Of a DNA stretch of 64,000 nt, positions 50,237 to 58,949 are shown one piece after another (positions within the stretch are counted from its first letter, which is position 1; every line of letters starts with the position of its first letter). The stretch is from a virus. The stretch is from positions 1 to 64,000 of the IMG/VR virus record IMGVR_UViG_3300032093_011758. One strand, 5' to 3'. The translations under genes and the position numbers were made by a program. The notes beneath the pieces were generated by a model. The model searched no databases. It saw only the letters and a program-made list of their open reading frames with translations, and had not been told where the DNA came from.

Positions 50237-50922
50237 TTTGAAAAATTTTTGTAAACTGACTCCATTTCATATGATTTTATATAATGAAATGTAAGTGGTT
50301 TATCAATTAACTTAGAATAAAATGAAGGTGATTGAGAATACATACCATCACCATGAGTCAATTTCAGATTTAAAAATTTTTTTACCATATAGCTTATCGC
50401 AATATCACCACATGCGTAGCATGATTCCACAAGTTTTCCATTGATATACATATCTAACCACTCTTTATTGAATTGATCTATGAAAGGATATATTTTTTTC
50501 ATTGCTGAATTACTCAAAAAAAACCCTGCACCCCCAGCAAAAACCTCAAAATCTAAACCATCTAATTTTTCAAATCTGTTATATGTTTCACAAAATATGG
50601 TGTCAATACTAGAATCTTGTTCTCGTAAAAAAGAACTGATACTATCTTTAAAAAGCACGTGGTCACAACCTACAACACAATACCAATCATCTTCAGGATT
50701 TTTTTCATACATGAATTTTAATGCATATTGTTGTTTAGGAAAAAAACTATTATAATCTTCATTCGCATCAGGAACCCGTATCAGATTAGTATTTTCAACA
50801 TTATTACCACCAAAATAATATATGTGGTCAAAATCTTTTCCCCATGAATTTTGGCATGAGGTATATCTATCTTTTAAATTTATTGATGTTACAACACCAA
50901 TTGATACTATACTTTTTGTCAT
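50233..50922 (-). CDS. Fringe-like (GT31) glycosyltransferase
   Basis: A 229-residue protein. DDWYCVVGCDHVLF near residue 71 carries the metal-binding acidic region, FEVFAGGAGFFLSNSAMKKI near 122 matches the GGAGxxLS loop of Fringe-type beta-1,3-transferases, CGDIAISYMVKK near 167 gives the catalytic Asp, and TFHYIKSYEM near 214 the C-terminal His. It lacks the membrane anchor of eukaryotic relatives. Such enzymes extend O-linked sugars, which fits a protein-glycosylation role here. Confidence 0.75.
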   Translation of the reverse strand: MTKSIVSIGVVTSINLKDRYTSCQNSWGKDFDHIYYFGGNNVENTNLIRVPDANEDYNSFFPKQQYALKFMYEKNPEDDWYCVVGCDHVLFKDSISSFLREQDSSIDTIFCETYNRFEKLDGLDFEVFAGGAGFFLSNSAMKKIYPFIDQFNKEWLDMYINGKLVESCYACGDIAISYMVKKFLNLKLTHGDGMYSQSPSFYSKLIDKPLTFHYIKSYEMESVYKNFSK

Positions 50923-51662
50923 AAATAGTTTTTAAAGTAATTTTTTATTATTTTATTTTTATAATCAGATTCTGCTGTGAAAGAAAAACATCTATTATGT
51001 TTTTCTAAAATAGGTTTTAGTACAGGATAAAGACATACTGCCTGATGTCTTACCATACCCACCCAAAATTCGGCAAAAAATCTATCAGGTGAAGTTGTTT
51101 TTAACAAATATTCAGATATACTTGGTAACGAAGATAAGAATTCAGATTTTGACCACCAAAAATTTCCTGAAAAGTGGGCTGTGGATCCAGGTACTGATCC
51201 GGAAGGTATATAGTTACATCCAACAATATCGTAGTTTTTTAATTCTTCAATACAAATATTATAGTGATCTATACAAAAATGTTCCATGATGTTTCTCCAA
51301 TTTTCTACATTTTTGTACGAATAATTACCGTAATCTTGATCTAAGATTCTTGTTGCACCTTTCGTGTGAAAATACAAGTAATATTGATCATTATTTTTAA
51401 TCGCGTGTTTTTGTAGTAAATCTAATGTAGATAACTCATATAAATTACTTGGAGAAAATGTAATATTTCTTGTAATAGATTCAAATAGGTTCAAAATTGT
51501 TTCAGAAGGTTTTATAGAATTTTCTTCTAGCGCAAAATTTATATAAAAATCAATATTTTCTATTTTTTCTTCTAAGAATTTGATCTTAGAAAATTGATCA
51601 ATTATTATTGATTCTGAATTTTTTTTCCAAAAAACATGATAAAAAACATTAATTTTATTCAT
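50919..51662 (-). CDS. Glycosyltransferase-like protein (HxKG / HFSGNFWW type)
   Basis: A 247-residue protein with YYLYFHTKGATRI near residue 97, WRNIMEHFCIDHY near 125 and TAHFSGNFWWSKSEFLSSLP near 161. This combination occurs in an unnumbered group of bacterial and phage GT-A-like proteins found in polysaccharide clusters. No classic DxD was located. Call rests on the family pattern and operon context. Confidence 0.65.
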   Translation of the reverse strand: MNKINVFYHVFWKKNSESIIIDQFSKIKFLEEKIENIDFYINFALEENSIKPSETILNLFESITRNITFSPSNLYELSTLDLLQKHAIKNNDQYYLYFHTKGATRILDQDYGNYSYKNVENWRNIMEHFCIDHYNICIEELKNYDIVGCNYIPSGSVPGSTAHFSGNFWWSKSEFLSSLPSISEYLLKTTSPDRFFAEFWVGMVRHQAVCLYPVLKPILEKHNRCFSFTAESDYKNKIIKNYFKNYL

Positions 51663-52324
51663 TATATACTAACCCTTAAATAATCATATCCGATTGGTTT
51701 ATCATTTTCGTCTAATCTATCACCAACGAATCTCCCAATTTCTCTTGATATTGGGAATGGTTTTTTTTCAAAAAACTCGTCATGGGTGCATCTATCATTT
51801 TCAAAGATAGAATAAATAGTTTTAAGAAATGCTTGGTCATTTCCATAAATGTTTTGTTTGGTAAGTTGGGATTTATAGATCATATCTTTAAGAGGAACTA
51901 CTCCCGATTTTATTCCCCACATACCGCCTAAAATACCTAATGAATCATTTCCATAAGGGATTCTATGTGCCGGATGGTCTCTCATTACATGTAAAGATTT
52001 ACCGGAACTAATCCATTCATCAACCGCCAACTTTTCCCTCAAAGTTATTCTTGAATCTGCATCTCTGAAAATTGCATATTCTGAATATGGTAAACTTTCA
52101 GCCAAGAAACGCCAAAACATTCCGTACAAATTTTCATTCGTAACATCAATGACTTCTACATTTAATTCTTTTAAACTTTGTATTGTAAGATCCGGAACGG
52201 AGTTGTCATAATAAACAACCATTTGCCAATCAGGATAAATTTGTTTCCAAAGTTCGGCGTTTCTAATTGCACCAATATTATATACTGGTTTATCACCCCA
52301 TAAACTAAAACTTAGATACTTCAT
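51662..52324 (-). CDS. GT-A glycosyltransferase-like protein (DADSR type)
   Basis: A 220-residue protein. LSFSLWGDKPVYNIGAIRN at the start, FWRFLAESLPYSEYAIFRDADSRI near residue 70 (in part, metal-binding DADS), HVMRDHPAH near 112 and ILGGMWGIKSG near 130. This pattern recurs in phage and bacterial glycan loci. Overlaps both neighbours by one to four bases. Confidence 0.72.
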   Translation of the reverse strand: MKYLSFSLWGDKPVYNIGAIRNAELWKQIYPDWQMVVYYDNSVPDLTIQSLKELNVEVIDVTNENLYGMFWRFLAESLPYSEYAIFRDADSRITLREKLAVDEWISSGKSLHVMRDHPAHRIPYGNDSLGILGGMWGIKSGVVPLKDMIYKSQLTKQNIYGNDQAFLKTIYSIFENDRCTHDEFFEKKPFPISREIGRFVGDRLDENDKPIGYDYLRVSI

Positions 52325-53745
52325 AGATTTTCAACTAATTTTTTCATTCCAGTTTCAAAATCCATTTTATGAGGTTGGGTTTCGTGTGAATTCATTTGAA
52401 GGTGTTGTATTAATCCTCTTGTTAATGCAACTTTTTTACTCTTAAGAAGATAGAAAAAAGATATCGCCCTTTCAAAAGAATGTCCACAATACGTGTCTTC
52501 TTTTATAAAATCTATAAGTGGGTCAAACCAACTCATAAACTCATCAAAAATCTCACTCTTCATTGTGATATTACTTGTGCTTGACCACAACAAATTAGGG
52601 TTATTTCTAATTGTTGCTGTCAAAGTTTTTTCAAAATCAATTTTATATACTGATTTTATACCTTCAAATAATTTATCAACTAACTTTCTTTCTCTTATGT
52701 ATTGGCTATGATTTGCGGGGAATGGTATATATCCAACCATCTCCCAATTTTCATAAAAGAATTTACTCTGAGATTGAGGGACGTTTTCGGCTAAAATGAT
52801 ATCATATTCAAATAAGTTTACGTATCTCTTAGTTATTAATTTATTCTTCCACAAAAGATACCATCCTGTAAATGCGGTAAATAATGGGTACTTTTCTAAA
52901 TTATTTTCAAAGTTTCTTGCTACAATTACATTTGGCAAAGATTCAACTTTATCTATGTCTCTATTACCCAAAAATACGTATTTGTAGTTTTTGAAATTTT
53001 TGAATTTTCCTTTTTCCTCAAAGTCCAAAACTATCCTTTGATCATGGACAAAAATAAATGTCTCACAATCATCTTCAATTTTTGTTATATCCATTGGTAA
53101 ATTATTTTTATATTTTTCTGCGAATTCAATTCTATTTGATTCCCATTGTTGATTTGTTTGACCAATAGATAAATGAGTGACTCTGTTATTGAAAGTAACT
53201 CCTACTTTTACACCATCTATAAAATTAGGTAAACAAAATCCTAAATCGTAAAAGTGAAATCCATCAATAGATTCATCAAACTTATGTTTTATTTTTGTTT
53301 TATCAAATGCGATGAATAACCCATCAACTATGACAGTTTCTTCAATTTTATCATTTAGATTTTGAGAGTAAGTTGATGTCCATTTTTTTCCTTCATGTTT
53401 GTGATTAACAATACCATACATTGTTTGTGGTACTTTCCACCATTGTCCGGATTTGTCTAAAAATTTAGTTCCTGCTAAACCAAGAATACCATACTCAGGA
53501 TTTTTTTCAAAACTCCTCAACAATTTATCCCCCCAGTTTTTTGTGTCAAATTCTAAATCATCATGACACAATACAATAATATCATGATTTGATTCTTCAA
53601 TTATTTCATTGTAAACCTGAGATAACGATTTTTCTCCATTGTTTATCTTTTCAATAATTTGAACTTCTTTATACATACATGTCTTTTGTAAGTAATCCTT
53701 GTATGTCGGGTTTGAATTTCTTGTACTATATCCTATCGTTATCAT
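52321..53745 (-). CDS. Family 2-type glycosyltransferase with C-terminal extension
   Basis: A 474-residue protein. The N-terminal 220 residues form a GT-A domain: ITIGYSTRNSNPTYKDYLQ, then DIIVLCHDDLEFDTKNW near residue 54 (HDD metal motif) and VDGLFIAFDKTKI near 140. The C-terminal 250 residues look like a second domain (YKYVFLGNRDIDKV, AFTGWYLLWKNKLI, IILAENVPQS) with an acidic pair near 312 that may be another transferase domain. First enzyme after dUTPase in the block. Confidence 0.75.
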   Translation of the reverse strand: MITIGYSTRNSNPTYKDYLQKTCMYKEVQIIEKINNGEKSLSQVYNEIIEESNHDIIVLCHDDLEFDTKNWGDKLLRSFEKNPEYGILGLAGTKFLDKSGQWWKVPQTMYGIVNHKHEGKKWTSTYSQNLNDKIEETVIVDGLFIAFDKTKIKHKFDESIDGFHFYDLGFCLPNFIDGVKVGVTFNNRVTHLSIGQTNQQWESNRIEFAEKYKNNLPMDITKIEDDCETFIFVHDQRIVLDFEEKGKFKNFKNYKYVFLGNRDIDKVESLPNVIVARNFENNLEKYPLFTAFTGWYLLWKNKLITKRYVNLFEYDIILAENVPQSQSKFFYENWEMVGYIPFPANHSQYIRERKLVDKLFEGIKSVYKIDFEKTLTATIRNNPNLLWSSTSNITMKSEIFDEFMSWFDPLIDFIKEDTYCGHSFERAISFFYLLKSKKVALTRGLIQHLQMNSHETQPHKMDFETGMKKLVENL

Positions 53746-53757
53746 AATTTAACATTT

Positions 53758-54327
53758 TTAAATCCCTGTTGATCCGAATCCATTTTCATCTCTATCTTTT
53801 TTATCAACCGATTCAACTCTCGTTAGTGTTACCCAATCACCATTAATTACGGGGCTTAATACGGCTTGAGCAATTTTCATACCCTTATGAATTTTAATTT
53901 TTTCTTTTGAGGTGTTGAATAAAATTACTTTGATTTCCCCATTATATCCTGAATCTACAGTACCTGGAGTGTTTAATACAGTTAACCCTAAGTTCAAGGC
54001 TAAACCACTTTTTGGTCTTATTTGAATTTCTGTACCATCAGGAATATTAAATTTCAACCCTGTAGGAACTAACAATCTTCCAAAAGGTTCTATTTCTCCA
54101 TCAATTATTGAATATAAATCAAAGCCCGAGTCTGAAGGGTAGTTATATCCCGGTTCTACAGCATCTTCATTTGTCACCTCATACTTTACATCTCTTGTGG
54201 GATGATAATTATCAAATTGTTCTTCTAAATATTTTAAATCCAAACCGATATTTTTCATAATATCGTTAATTTTATCTTCTGAAAAATCATCATCTTCAAA
54301 AAATTTTGAAATGTCTTCGTTGATCAT
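53758..54327 (-). CDS. dut: dUTPase
   Basis: A 189-residue trimeric-type dUTPase with all five motifs: SDSGFDLYS (near 67), RPKSGLAL (near 106), LNTPGTVDSGYNGEI (near 118), GMKIAQAVL (near 145) and the C-terminal GFGSTG. An N-terminal extension of about 50 acidic residues is unusual. It hydrolyses dUTP to dUMP and keeps uracil out of phage DNA. It overlaps nothing but lies one base from the exonuclease gene. Confidence 0.93.
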   Translation of the reverse strand: MINEDISKFFEDDDFSEDKINDIMKNIGLDLKYLEEQFDNYHPTRDVKYEVTNEDAVEPGYNYPSDSGFDLYSIIDGEIEPFGRLLVPTGLKFNIPDGTEIQIRPKSGLALNLGLTVLNTPGTVDSGYNGEIKVILFNTSKEKIKIHKGMKIAQAVLSPVINGDWVTLTRVESVDKKDRDENGFGSTGI

Positions 54328-54328
54328 G

Positions 54329-55030
54329 TTACTCTAAATTTTTTAATTTTTTTATTATGTGTATTAATACTTCAACATCTTTTTCGCAGTATTCTGTAAT
54401 TTCTTTTAATTTGTTTTCTTCCCAATATGCGTGATGTACTTTATCTCCGGTTACCTCACCATCTTTTGGTGTTGGTATATCCATAGTTGTACATAAAAGA
54501 TCTAATGAACCTATTGAGGTGTAAGCTCCGTATTGCCAAATTTCTTTTGTGTCTATCGCTTTGATCTCCCAAGGTTTTGTATCATATGATGGAAGAATAG
54601 AAGGAGGCATAAGTCCATTTATAATCATACGTTTCGCCAGCATCGGTATGTCAAAGTTCTTTAAATTATGCCCGCAAAGATAAAAATCTAACTTACCACA
54701 TCTATCTAAAAGTTTCTGACAATCTTTTAGAAGTTGCTTTTCATCATCACCTGAAAATGTTTGTTTTTTTATTTCATCTTTATCTGTGACAAATGCAACA
54801 CTTACACATACAATTTTTGCAAATTCAGGAACAAGAGCCGCTCTTTTTAAGAAAACCTGATCTAATGATAACGTATCATCTTCAGGAAATCTTTTCCTGA
54901 ACCAATCAATGTACTTAATATACTGATCTGCAACCTTTGGGTTAGATGTTCTACAATCTTCATACGACTTACATCCACCGACAGTTTCAATATCAAGAAA
55001 CAAAATTTTTGTTAAAGGAATCTTAATCAT
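54329..55030 (-). CDS. DnaQ-like 3'-5' exonuclease (PolB-exo2 type)
   Basis: A 233-residue protein with LFLDIETVGG near residue 10 (ExoI, DxE), LCGHNLKNFDIPMLAKR near 118 (ExoII, N-x(2)-FD) and TEYCEKDVEVLIHII near 214 (ExoIII, YxxxD-like). The spacing matches predicted 3'-5' exonucleases related to PolB proofreading domains. It would trim or repair DNA in replication. It is alone without a polymerase in this window. Confidence 0.85.
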   Translation of the reverse strand: MIKIPLTKILFLDIETVGGCKSYEDCRTSNPKVADQYIKYIDWFRKRFPEDDTLSLDQVFLKRAALVPEFAKIVCVSVAFVTDKDEIKKQTFSGDDEKQLLKDCQKLLDRCGKLDFYLCGHNLKNFDIPMLAKRMIINGLMPPSILPSYDTKPWEIKAIDTKEIWQYGAYTSIGSLDLLCTTMDIPTPKDGEVTGDKVHHAYWEENKLKEITEYCEKDVEVLIHIIKKLKNLE

Positions 55031-55035
55031 TTATT

Positions 55036-56250
55036 TTATTTTACAAGTGAACGATACCATTCCGCTCTATCTTTGGTTACTTTGTTAAGATCGTATGTGT
55101 CTTTAACTGTTTCATATAATCTTTCTCCCATATCAGTAATTAAGTTTGGATTCTTAACTAATTTCTCAATATACTTAGCCCAATCAGAGTGATTTCTGTT
55201 TTCATCAACTAATAAAGCGTTTCCATCCACAAAATTACCATTTTTTAAGCAATGTGTCAAATCTATTGTGTAAGGACCCACATTAGACGCTATGAGGGCC
55301 TTTTTATAAAATCCCGCTTCAATAACCTTCAGTTGAGATTTCATTCGGTTGAATATGTGATTTTTGATCGGAGCTAAAGATATGTCAAATTTTGAATAAT
55401 TTTTAGCGTAAGAAGTGACAGGTCTTGTCCAAACCCTTGAATAGTTTAAATTTTCAACACCCGGATATTCTTCCTCTTTGAATTTTTTCAGGAATTTTAT
55501 GTAGTCTTCAGGTAATCCATAATAATTATCTGTTACGATTTGTTCATATGTGGCCCAAACTGTTTCTTCAGGTTTGATTGGTCTTTGTTTTTGTTCTCCG
55601 GTTTTTTGATTTATCTCTGTAATTGTACCCCGAGTATCAAAACCACATAAAACCATTTGTAGTTTGTCTCTCATAGAACTTATTTTTGACATTGAAGGAA
55701 TCATAAGTTCCAAATCGTGCAGATGAGAAGAACCTCCTAACCAGCCGATTCTGATTCTTTCATTTTCTGGTGTTGGTTCTTTAAACTGAGGTTCGTCCGG
55801 ATTGATTGCATTAGGAAAAATAAAAACATTTTTATTGAACTTAGAAATCTCATCTGCAAACAAAGATGTTGTAGTCGTTACAAACTCTGAGTTTTTAAGA
55901 TTATTGACGATCTTTTCATTTATTTTATTGATTCTAATGATGTCGTGAATTGGATGTTCTTTGGTTGGAAGCCAATAATCATCAATATCCACGATAGCCT
56001 TAATACCTTGGTTTTTTAACCAATTGAGAATTTGAGGGGTGTTTTCATAAATATGTCCGATATTTCTGTGAATATGTACAATTTGGTAATTTTTCCAATA
56101 ATTAGGATCATTCAATTTAGGTTCATAATCAATATCAACATGAAATTCATCGGGATACATGTTTTGTAGGAAAATGTGAGGATCAACAGATCTGAACTTC
56201 CCAACACCTGTTTTATCGGATGGGAGAACTAAAACATTAATTTTTGTCAT
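55036..56250 (-). CDS. GT4-like glycosyltransferase (404 aa)
   Basis: A 404-residue GT-B protein. KINVLVLPSDKTGVGKFRSV at the start, IVHIHRNIGHIY near residue 57, VDIDDYWLP near 89, RIGWLGGSSHLHDL near 178, and an acceptor/donor region ending KSQLKVIEAGFYKKALIAS near 304 (the E-x-G donor site). It would use a nucleotide sugar. Its own TATTTAT element lies 67 bases upstream, so it may start the long transcript through the glycan block. Confidence 0.82.
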   Translation of the reverse strand: MTKINVLVLPSDKTGVGKFRSVDPHIFLQNMYPDEFHVDIDYEPKLNDPNYWKNYQIVHIHRNIGHIYENTPQILNWLKNQGIKAIVDIDDYWLPTKEHPIHDIIRINKINEKIVNNLKNSEFVTTTTSLFADEISKFNKNVFIFPNAINPDEPQFKEPTPENERIRIGWLGGSSHLHDLELMIPSMSKISSMRDKLQMVLCGFDTRGTITEINQKTGEQKQRPIKPEETVWATYEQIVTDNYYGLPEDYIKFLKKFKEEEYPGVENLNYSRVWTRPVTSYAKNYSKFDISLAPIKNHIFNRMKSQLKVIEAGFYKKALIASNVGPYTIDLTHCLKNGNFVDGNALLVDENRNHSDWAKYIEKLVKNPNLITDMGERLYETVKDTYDLNKVTKDRAEWYRSLVK

Positions 56251-56317
56251 TACTTTTTAAAGAAGAATAACAAAAATTAGATTATAAAGAAAGAATTATG
56301 CTACTTTTTTTATTTAA

Positions 56318-56324
56318 ATAAATA
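56318..56324 (-). promoter_or_regulatory. TATTTAT phage promoter element (glycan operon)
   Basis: Reads TATTTAT on the minus strand in the 86-base gap before the GT4-like gene, with a 67-base leader; probable start of the long transcript toward 40260. Confidence 0.4.
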
Positions 56325-56336
56325 GACAAAATAAAA

Positions 56337-57167
56337 TTAGAAAGAAATAGACGATTGAACGGATTCAATCCTTTTTTTTATTATTTCATAATATTCTACA
56401 GAAATTTCACTTCCTATGTAATTTCTACCTTTCAATATACAAGCCTTTGCTGTTGTTCCACTACCCATAAACGGGTCATAGACTAAATCCCCTTCGTTAG
56501 TCCAAGACAACAAGTTATCAATTACTAATTGTGTTGGAAATATCGCGGGGTGATTATATGCAATTTCATCTTCTTGACCATTTTTAGAAGTTTTAAAAGT
56601 CCATACATTATATCTTTGACCGAATTCCTCTATAATTTTTTTCTTTCTTTCCACCATTGATCCGTCAACTTGTCTAGATGTATTTTTACCCCAACTACCG
56701 ACTTGTCCACCATATACATTCTTCCTATCTTTTATAGGATTAAAAGTTTTAGGCTTACCTTTACTTAATATAAACATATATTCAAAAATTTGATGATACC
56801 TATTTGAAGAGGGGTTTGAAAAGTTATTTTTCATATAAATCATCGTGTCGTGAATATTAAATCCGATTTCTTTGAAAAAAAGTGCCTGTCTAAATGAGGT
56901 TCCGGTCTCACTTCCTTTTTCTGTTGCATCTCCCACAATCCAAGTTATTACCCCCCCCTTTTTTAATGTTCTATATAATTCTTTAGCAATGTTTTCAAAA
57001 TCAAACGAATAACCATTAAATTCTGTTTTATTTCCTAAAATATGATTATTGTAATTCCTCAGATCGTCGTAAGGTGGTGATGTAATAACATAATCTAAAA
57101 ATTCATTTTCCATTTTAGATAGGGTTAATAAACAATCTTCATTATAATTTTTATTTATCTCAATCAT
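56337..57167 (-). CDS. Beta-class DNA methyltransferase (N6-A or N4-C)
   Basis: A 276-residue protein. DYVITSPPYDDLRNY near residue 24 is the catalytic motif IV (SPPY type), YDPFMGSGTTAKAC near 238 is SAM motif I, placed after the catalytic motif as in beta-class enzymes. TSPPY is seen in both N4-cytosine and N6-adenine methylases, so the target base is uncertain. It overlaps by eight bases a gene with nuclease-like features, suggesting a restriction-modification or self-protection pair. Confidence 0.88.
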   Translation of the reverse strand: MIEINKNYNEDCLLTLSKMENEFLDYVITSPPYDDLRNYNNHILGNKTEFNGYSFDFENIAKELYRTLKKGGVITWIVGDATEKGSETGTSFRQALFFKEIGFNIHDTMIYMKNNFSNPSSNRYHQIFEYMFILSKGKPKTFNPIKDRKNVYGGQVGSWGKNTSRQVDGSMVERKKKIIEEFGQRYNVWTFKTSKNGQEDEIAYNHPAIFPTQLVIDNLLSWTNEGDLVYDPFMGSGTTAKACILKGRNYIGSEISVEYYEIIKKRIESVQSSISF

Positions 57168-57612
57168 ATAGCTTGAAAAATTTTTTAGAGGTTATTGATT
57201 TATTCTTTCCTAGTTTCATATTTTTAATATCTTCTTTAGTCACTTCAATACTTGTATATTCCCCATTATACAAATTTCTTAAATCTAAAACCACAAATCT
57301 ATCTAAAGATTCTAGTTTTTTATTAAACCCTTCTTCTGTAACCTTTCTACCATATCCGATCTCTTTTGAGGAAGCAAATGAAACGGTTTTAGTTATGGAT
57401 CTTATTTCTGTTTTAATGTTATCAGGTTCAATAATATCAAAAGATGAATTTTCTTTTTCTCGTTTACCCTTATTAAAATTTGAATGTGTGAATTCTCCTA
57501 ATCTACCCATAATTCTTCCATCATTTAAGAATGATAAAGCTTGAGTTTCAGTAAGACCTAAAGATTTTGCAAATAGGGGGATATCTATTGAGAAAGTGTT
57601 AAGTTTTTTCAT
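57160..57612 (-). CDS. Possible PD-(D/E)XK-type endonuclease
   Basis: A 150-residue protein preferred from MKKLNTFS because the upstream 12 residues are hydrophobic and unsupported. SFDIIEP near residue 56 followed by KTEIRSI near 66 gives D-x(n)-E-x-R, a weak fit to the PD-(D/E)XK core, and SSKEIGYGR near 81 with GFNKKLES and RFVVLDLRNLY near 105 resemble restriction enzymes paired with beta methylases. Coupling to the methylase supports this. Alternative: a DNA-binding partner without cleavage. Confidence 0.45.
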   Translation of the reverse strand: MKKLNTFSIDIPLFAKSLGLTETQALSFLNDGRIMGRLGEFTHSNFNKGKREKENSSFDIIEPDNIKTEIRSITKTVSFASSKEIGYGRKVTEEGFNKKLESLDRFVVLDLRNLYNGEYTSIEVTKEDIKNMKLGKNKSITSKKFFKLYD

Positions 57613-57651
57613 TGAAATAATGATAACAAATTCAATGAAAAAATTCAAATA

Positions 57652-58242
57652 CTATTCTTTAATTTTTTTTATTTTGGTTATCTTACCCTCAAAAATATGT
57701 TGACCAACCTTAATTGAGACAACCTCACTTGTTTTAGATGTTGATTCGGCAATCAATCCGTTTTCTTTGAAAACTTCTTGAACCACTTCTTTGATCATTT
57801 TTTTCAAATCAGTATTATTAGTTTGAGGTTGTGGCGTATTTGTTGTTTTTTTCACTATTTGTGGTTCTTGTCTTGTATTTCCCATCAACTTTGTTGCCTT
57901 TTCAATTAGTTCATCAGATAAAATTGATTCTGACCCCATTAAAGGGTTGGAAGGCGTAATTGGGTTTTCAATCATTAACTTTTTAATTTCGTCTGGTAAC
58001 TTTGAGTTCATGATTAAATCTTTTGTGATTGGTTGGTTAGCGGTTTTCTTTGCGGTTGGTAAAGAATTTTCTGAAAGGAATTCTTGAGGTATATTATAAT
58101 TCGCAGTGGGAACTGAAAAATCTTCAACTTCAGGATTAGTAATATTAACCATAGGTTCAGTTGCACCTCCCCTTTTGATTTGATTGTGTTTATCCATAAT
58201 TGCTTTGGATATCGCTAACTTTTGCATTAAATCTGCACTCAT
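57652..58242 (-). CDS. Hypothetical structural-type protein (196 aa)
   Basis: A 196-residue protein with low-complexity stretches rich in Pro, Asn and Thr (NYNIPQEFLSENSLPTAKK, NTPQPQTNNTD) and a basic, strand-like C-terminus VSIKVGQHIFEGKITKIKK. The helix MIKEVVQEVFKENGLIAES near 145 may be an oligomerisation element. Unrecognised; its layout fits a virion or tail-assembly protein. Confidence 0.6.
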   Translation of the reverse strand: MSADLMQKLAISKAIMDKHNQIKRGGATEPMVNITNPEVEDFSVPTANYNIPQEFLSENSLPTAKKTANQPITKDLIMNSKLPDEIKKLMIENPITPSNPLMGSESILSDELIEKATKLMGNTRQEPQIVKKTTNTPQPQTNNTDLKKMIKEVVQEVFKENGLIAESTSKTSEVVSIKVGQHIFEGKITKIKKIKE

Positions 58243-58243
58243 A

Positions 58244-58654
58244 TTATGCTAAATTTTCTATATTTTGATTATCGTCAAATTTTGCGTTGACGGTCACACT
58301 CACCATACTATCATCACCATTAAAATTATAATTTGGTCTTGGTTCATTGTAAACTTCTCCTGTTGGTTTAGCACTTAGAATTTTATCTAACCTGAAAAGC
58401 CTCCATCCAGGAAGCGGTTGTTCTTTTGTTTTGTCGGTGTGCGATGCCCCTTCAATATCCCAAGCTCTGAGAACTCTATTATTAGCCTTACTAACTCCTA
58501 TACAAACAGGTTCTATTCTTCGCAAACCTTTACCTCCATCCTCATCTCCGTCATAGCTGATTATCAGTATTTTTCTTTTTTTTACCGCATCAACTAAATC
58601 TCCGAAATAGGCTTGTTCAATTAATAAATTTTTTAATGATCCTAAAAGTTTCAT
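58244..58654 (-). CDS. Single WYL-like domain protein
   Basis: A 136-residue protein: AVKKRKILIISYDGDE near residue 22, RRIEPVCIGVSKANNRVLRAWDIEG near 44 (in part) and WRLFRLDKILSAKPTGE near 81 form a small beta-barrel pattern like WYL domains, which sense nucleic-acid ligands or nucleotides. No helix-turn-helix is present. Located among structural-type genes; ligand unknown. Its ATG shares a base with the stop of the upstream gene. Confidence 0.65.
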   Translation of the reverse strand: MKLLGSLKNLLIEQAYFGDLVDAVKKRKILIISYDGDEDGGKGLRRIEPVCIGVSKANNRVLRAWDIEGASHTDKTKEQPLPGWRLFRLDKILSAKPTGEVYNEPRPNYNFNGDDSMVSVTVNAKFDDNQNIENLA

Positions 58655-58947
58655 TAGAAGTCAGGATATGTTTTCTTTTGATTATACCTATTAATTTTAA
58701 TTCCTTCCTTTCTTTCAACGTTATCAATGTTGTTTCCAGCTATGTTATTGTAAACATCTAAAAAACCACCAGTACCTTTTCCTTGTTCATCACCTGTGGC
58801 CAACGCGTCAGGGCTAACCGCGGAATATGTCTTTGATGTGTTGTAGTTGTTTTTAGGGAATAATTTTTTTCTTTCTTGATCCGCATATTGACTCAATGCG
58901 TTATTCTCTGTTTGAGATAAATCAATAGGTTCTAATTGATCTGCCAT
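58654..58947 (-). CDS. Hypothetical protein (97 aa)
   Basis: An unrecognised, disordered-looking 97-residue protein (MADQLEPIDLSQTENNALSQ at the start; Gly/Asn-rich middle; basic end NRYNQKKTYPDF). It is coupled with the WYL-like gene and separated by two bases from the next upstream gene. Probably a minor virion protein. Confidence 0.55.
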   Translation of the reverse strand: MADQLEPIDLSQTENNALSQYADQERKKLFPKNNYNTSKTYSAVSPDALATGDEQGKGTGGFLDVYNNIAGNNIDNVERKEGIKINRYNQKKTYPDF

Positions 58948-58949
58948 AG

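Noticed and set aside
50921-50927. TATTTAT overlapping the ATG of the Fringe-like gene
   Set aside because: It is formed by the last codons of the upstream gene (Asn-Tyr-Leu-stop) and overlaps the start codon itself, so promoter function is doubtful.
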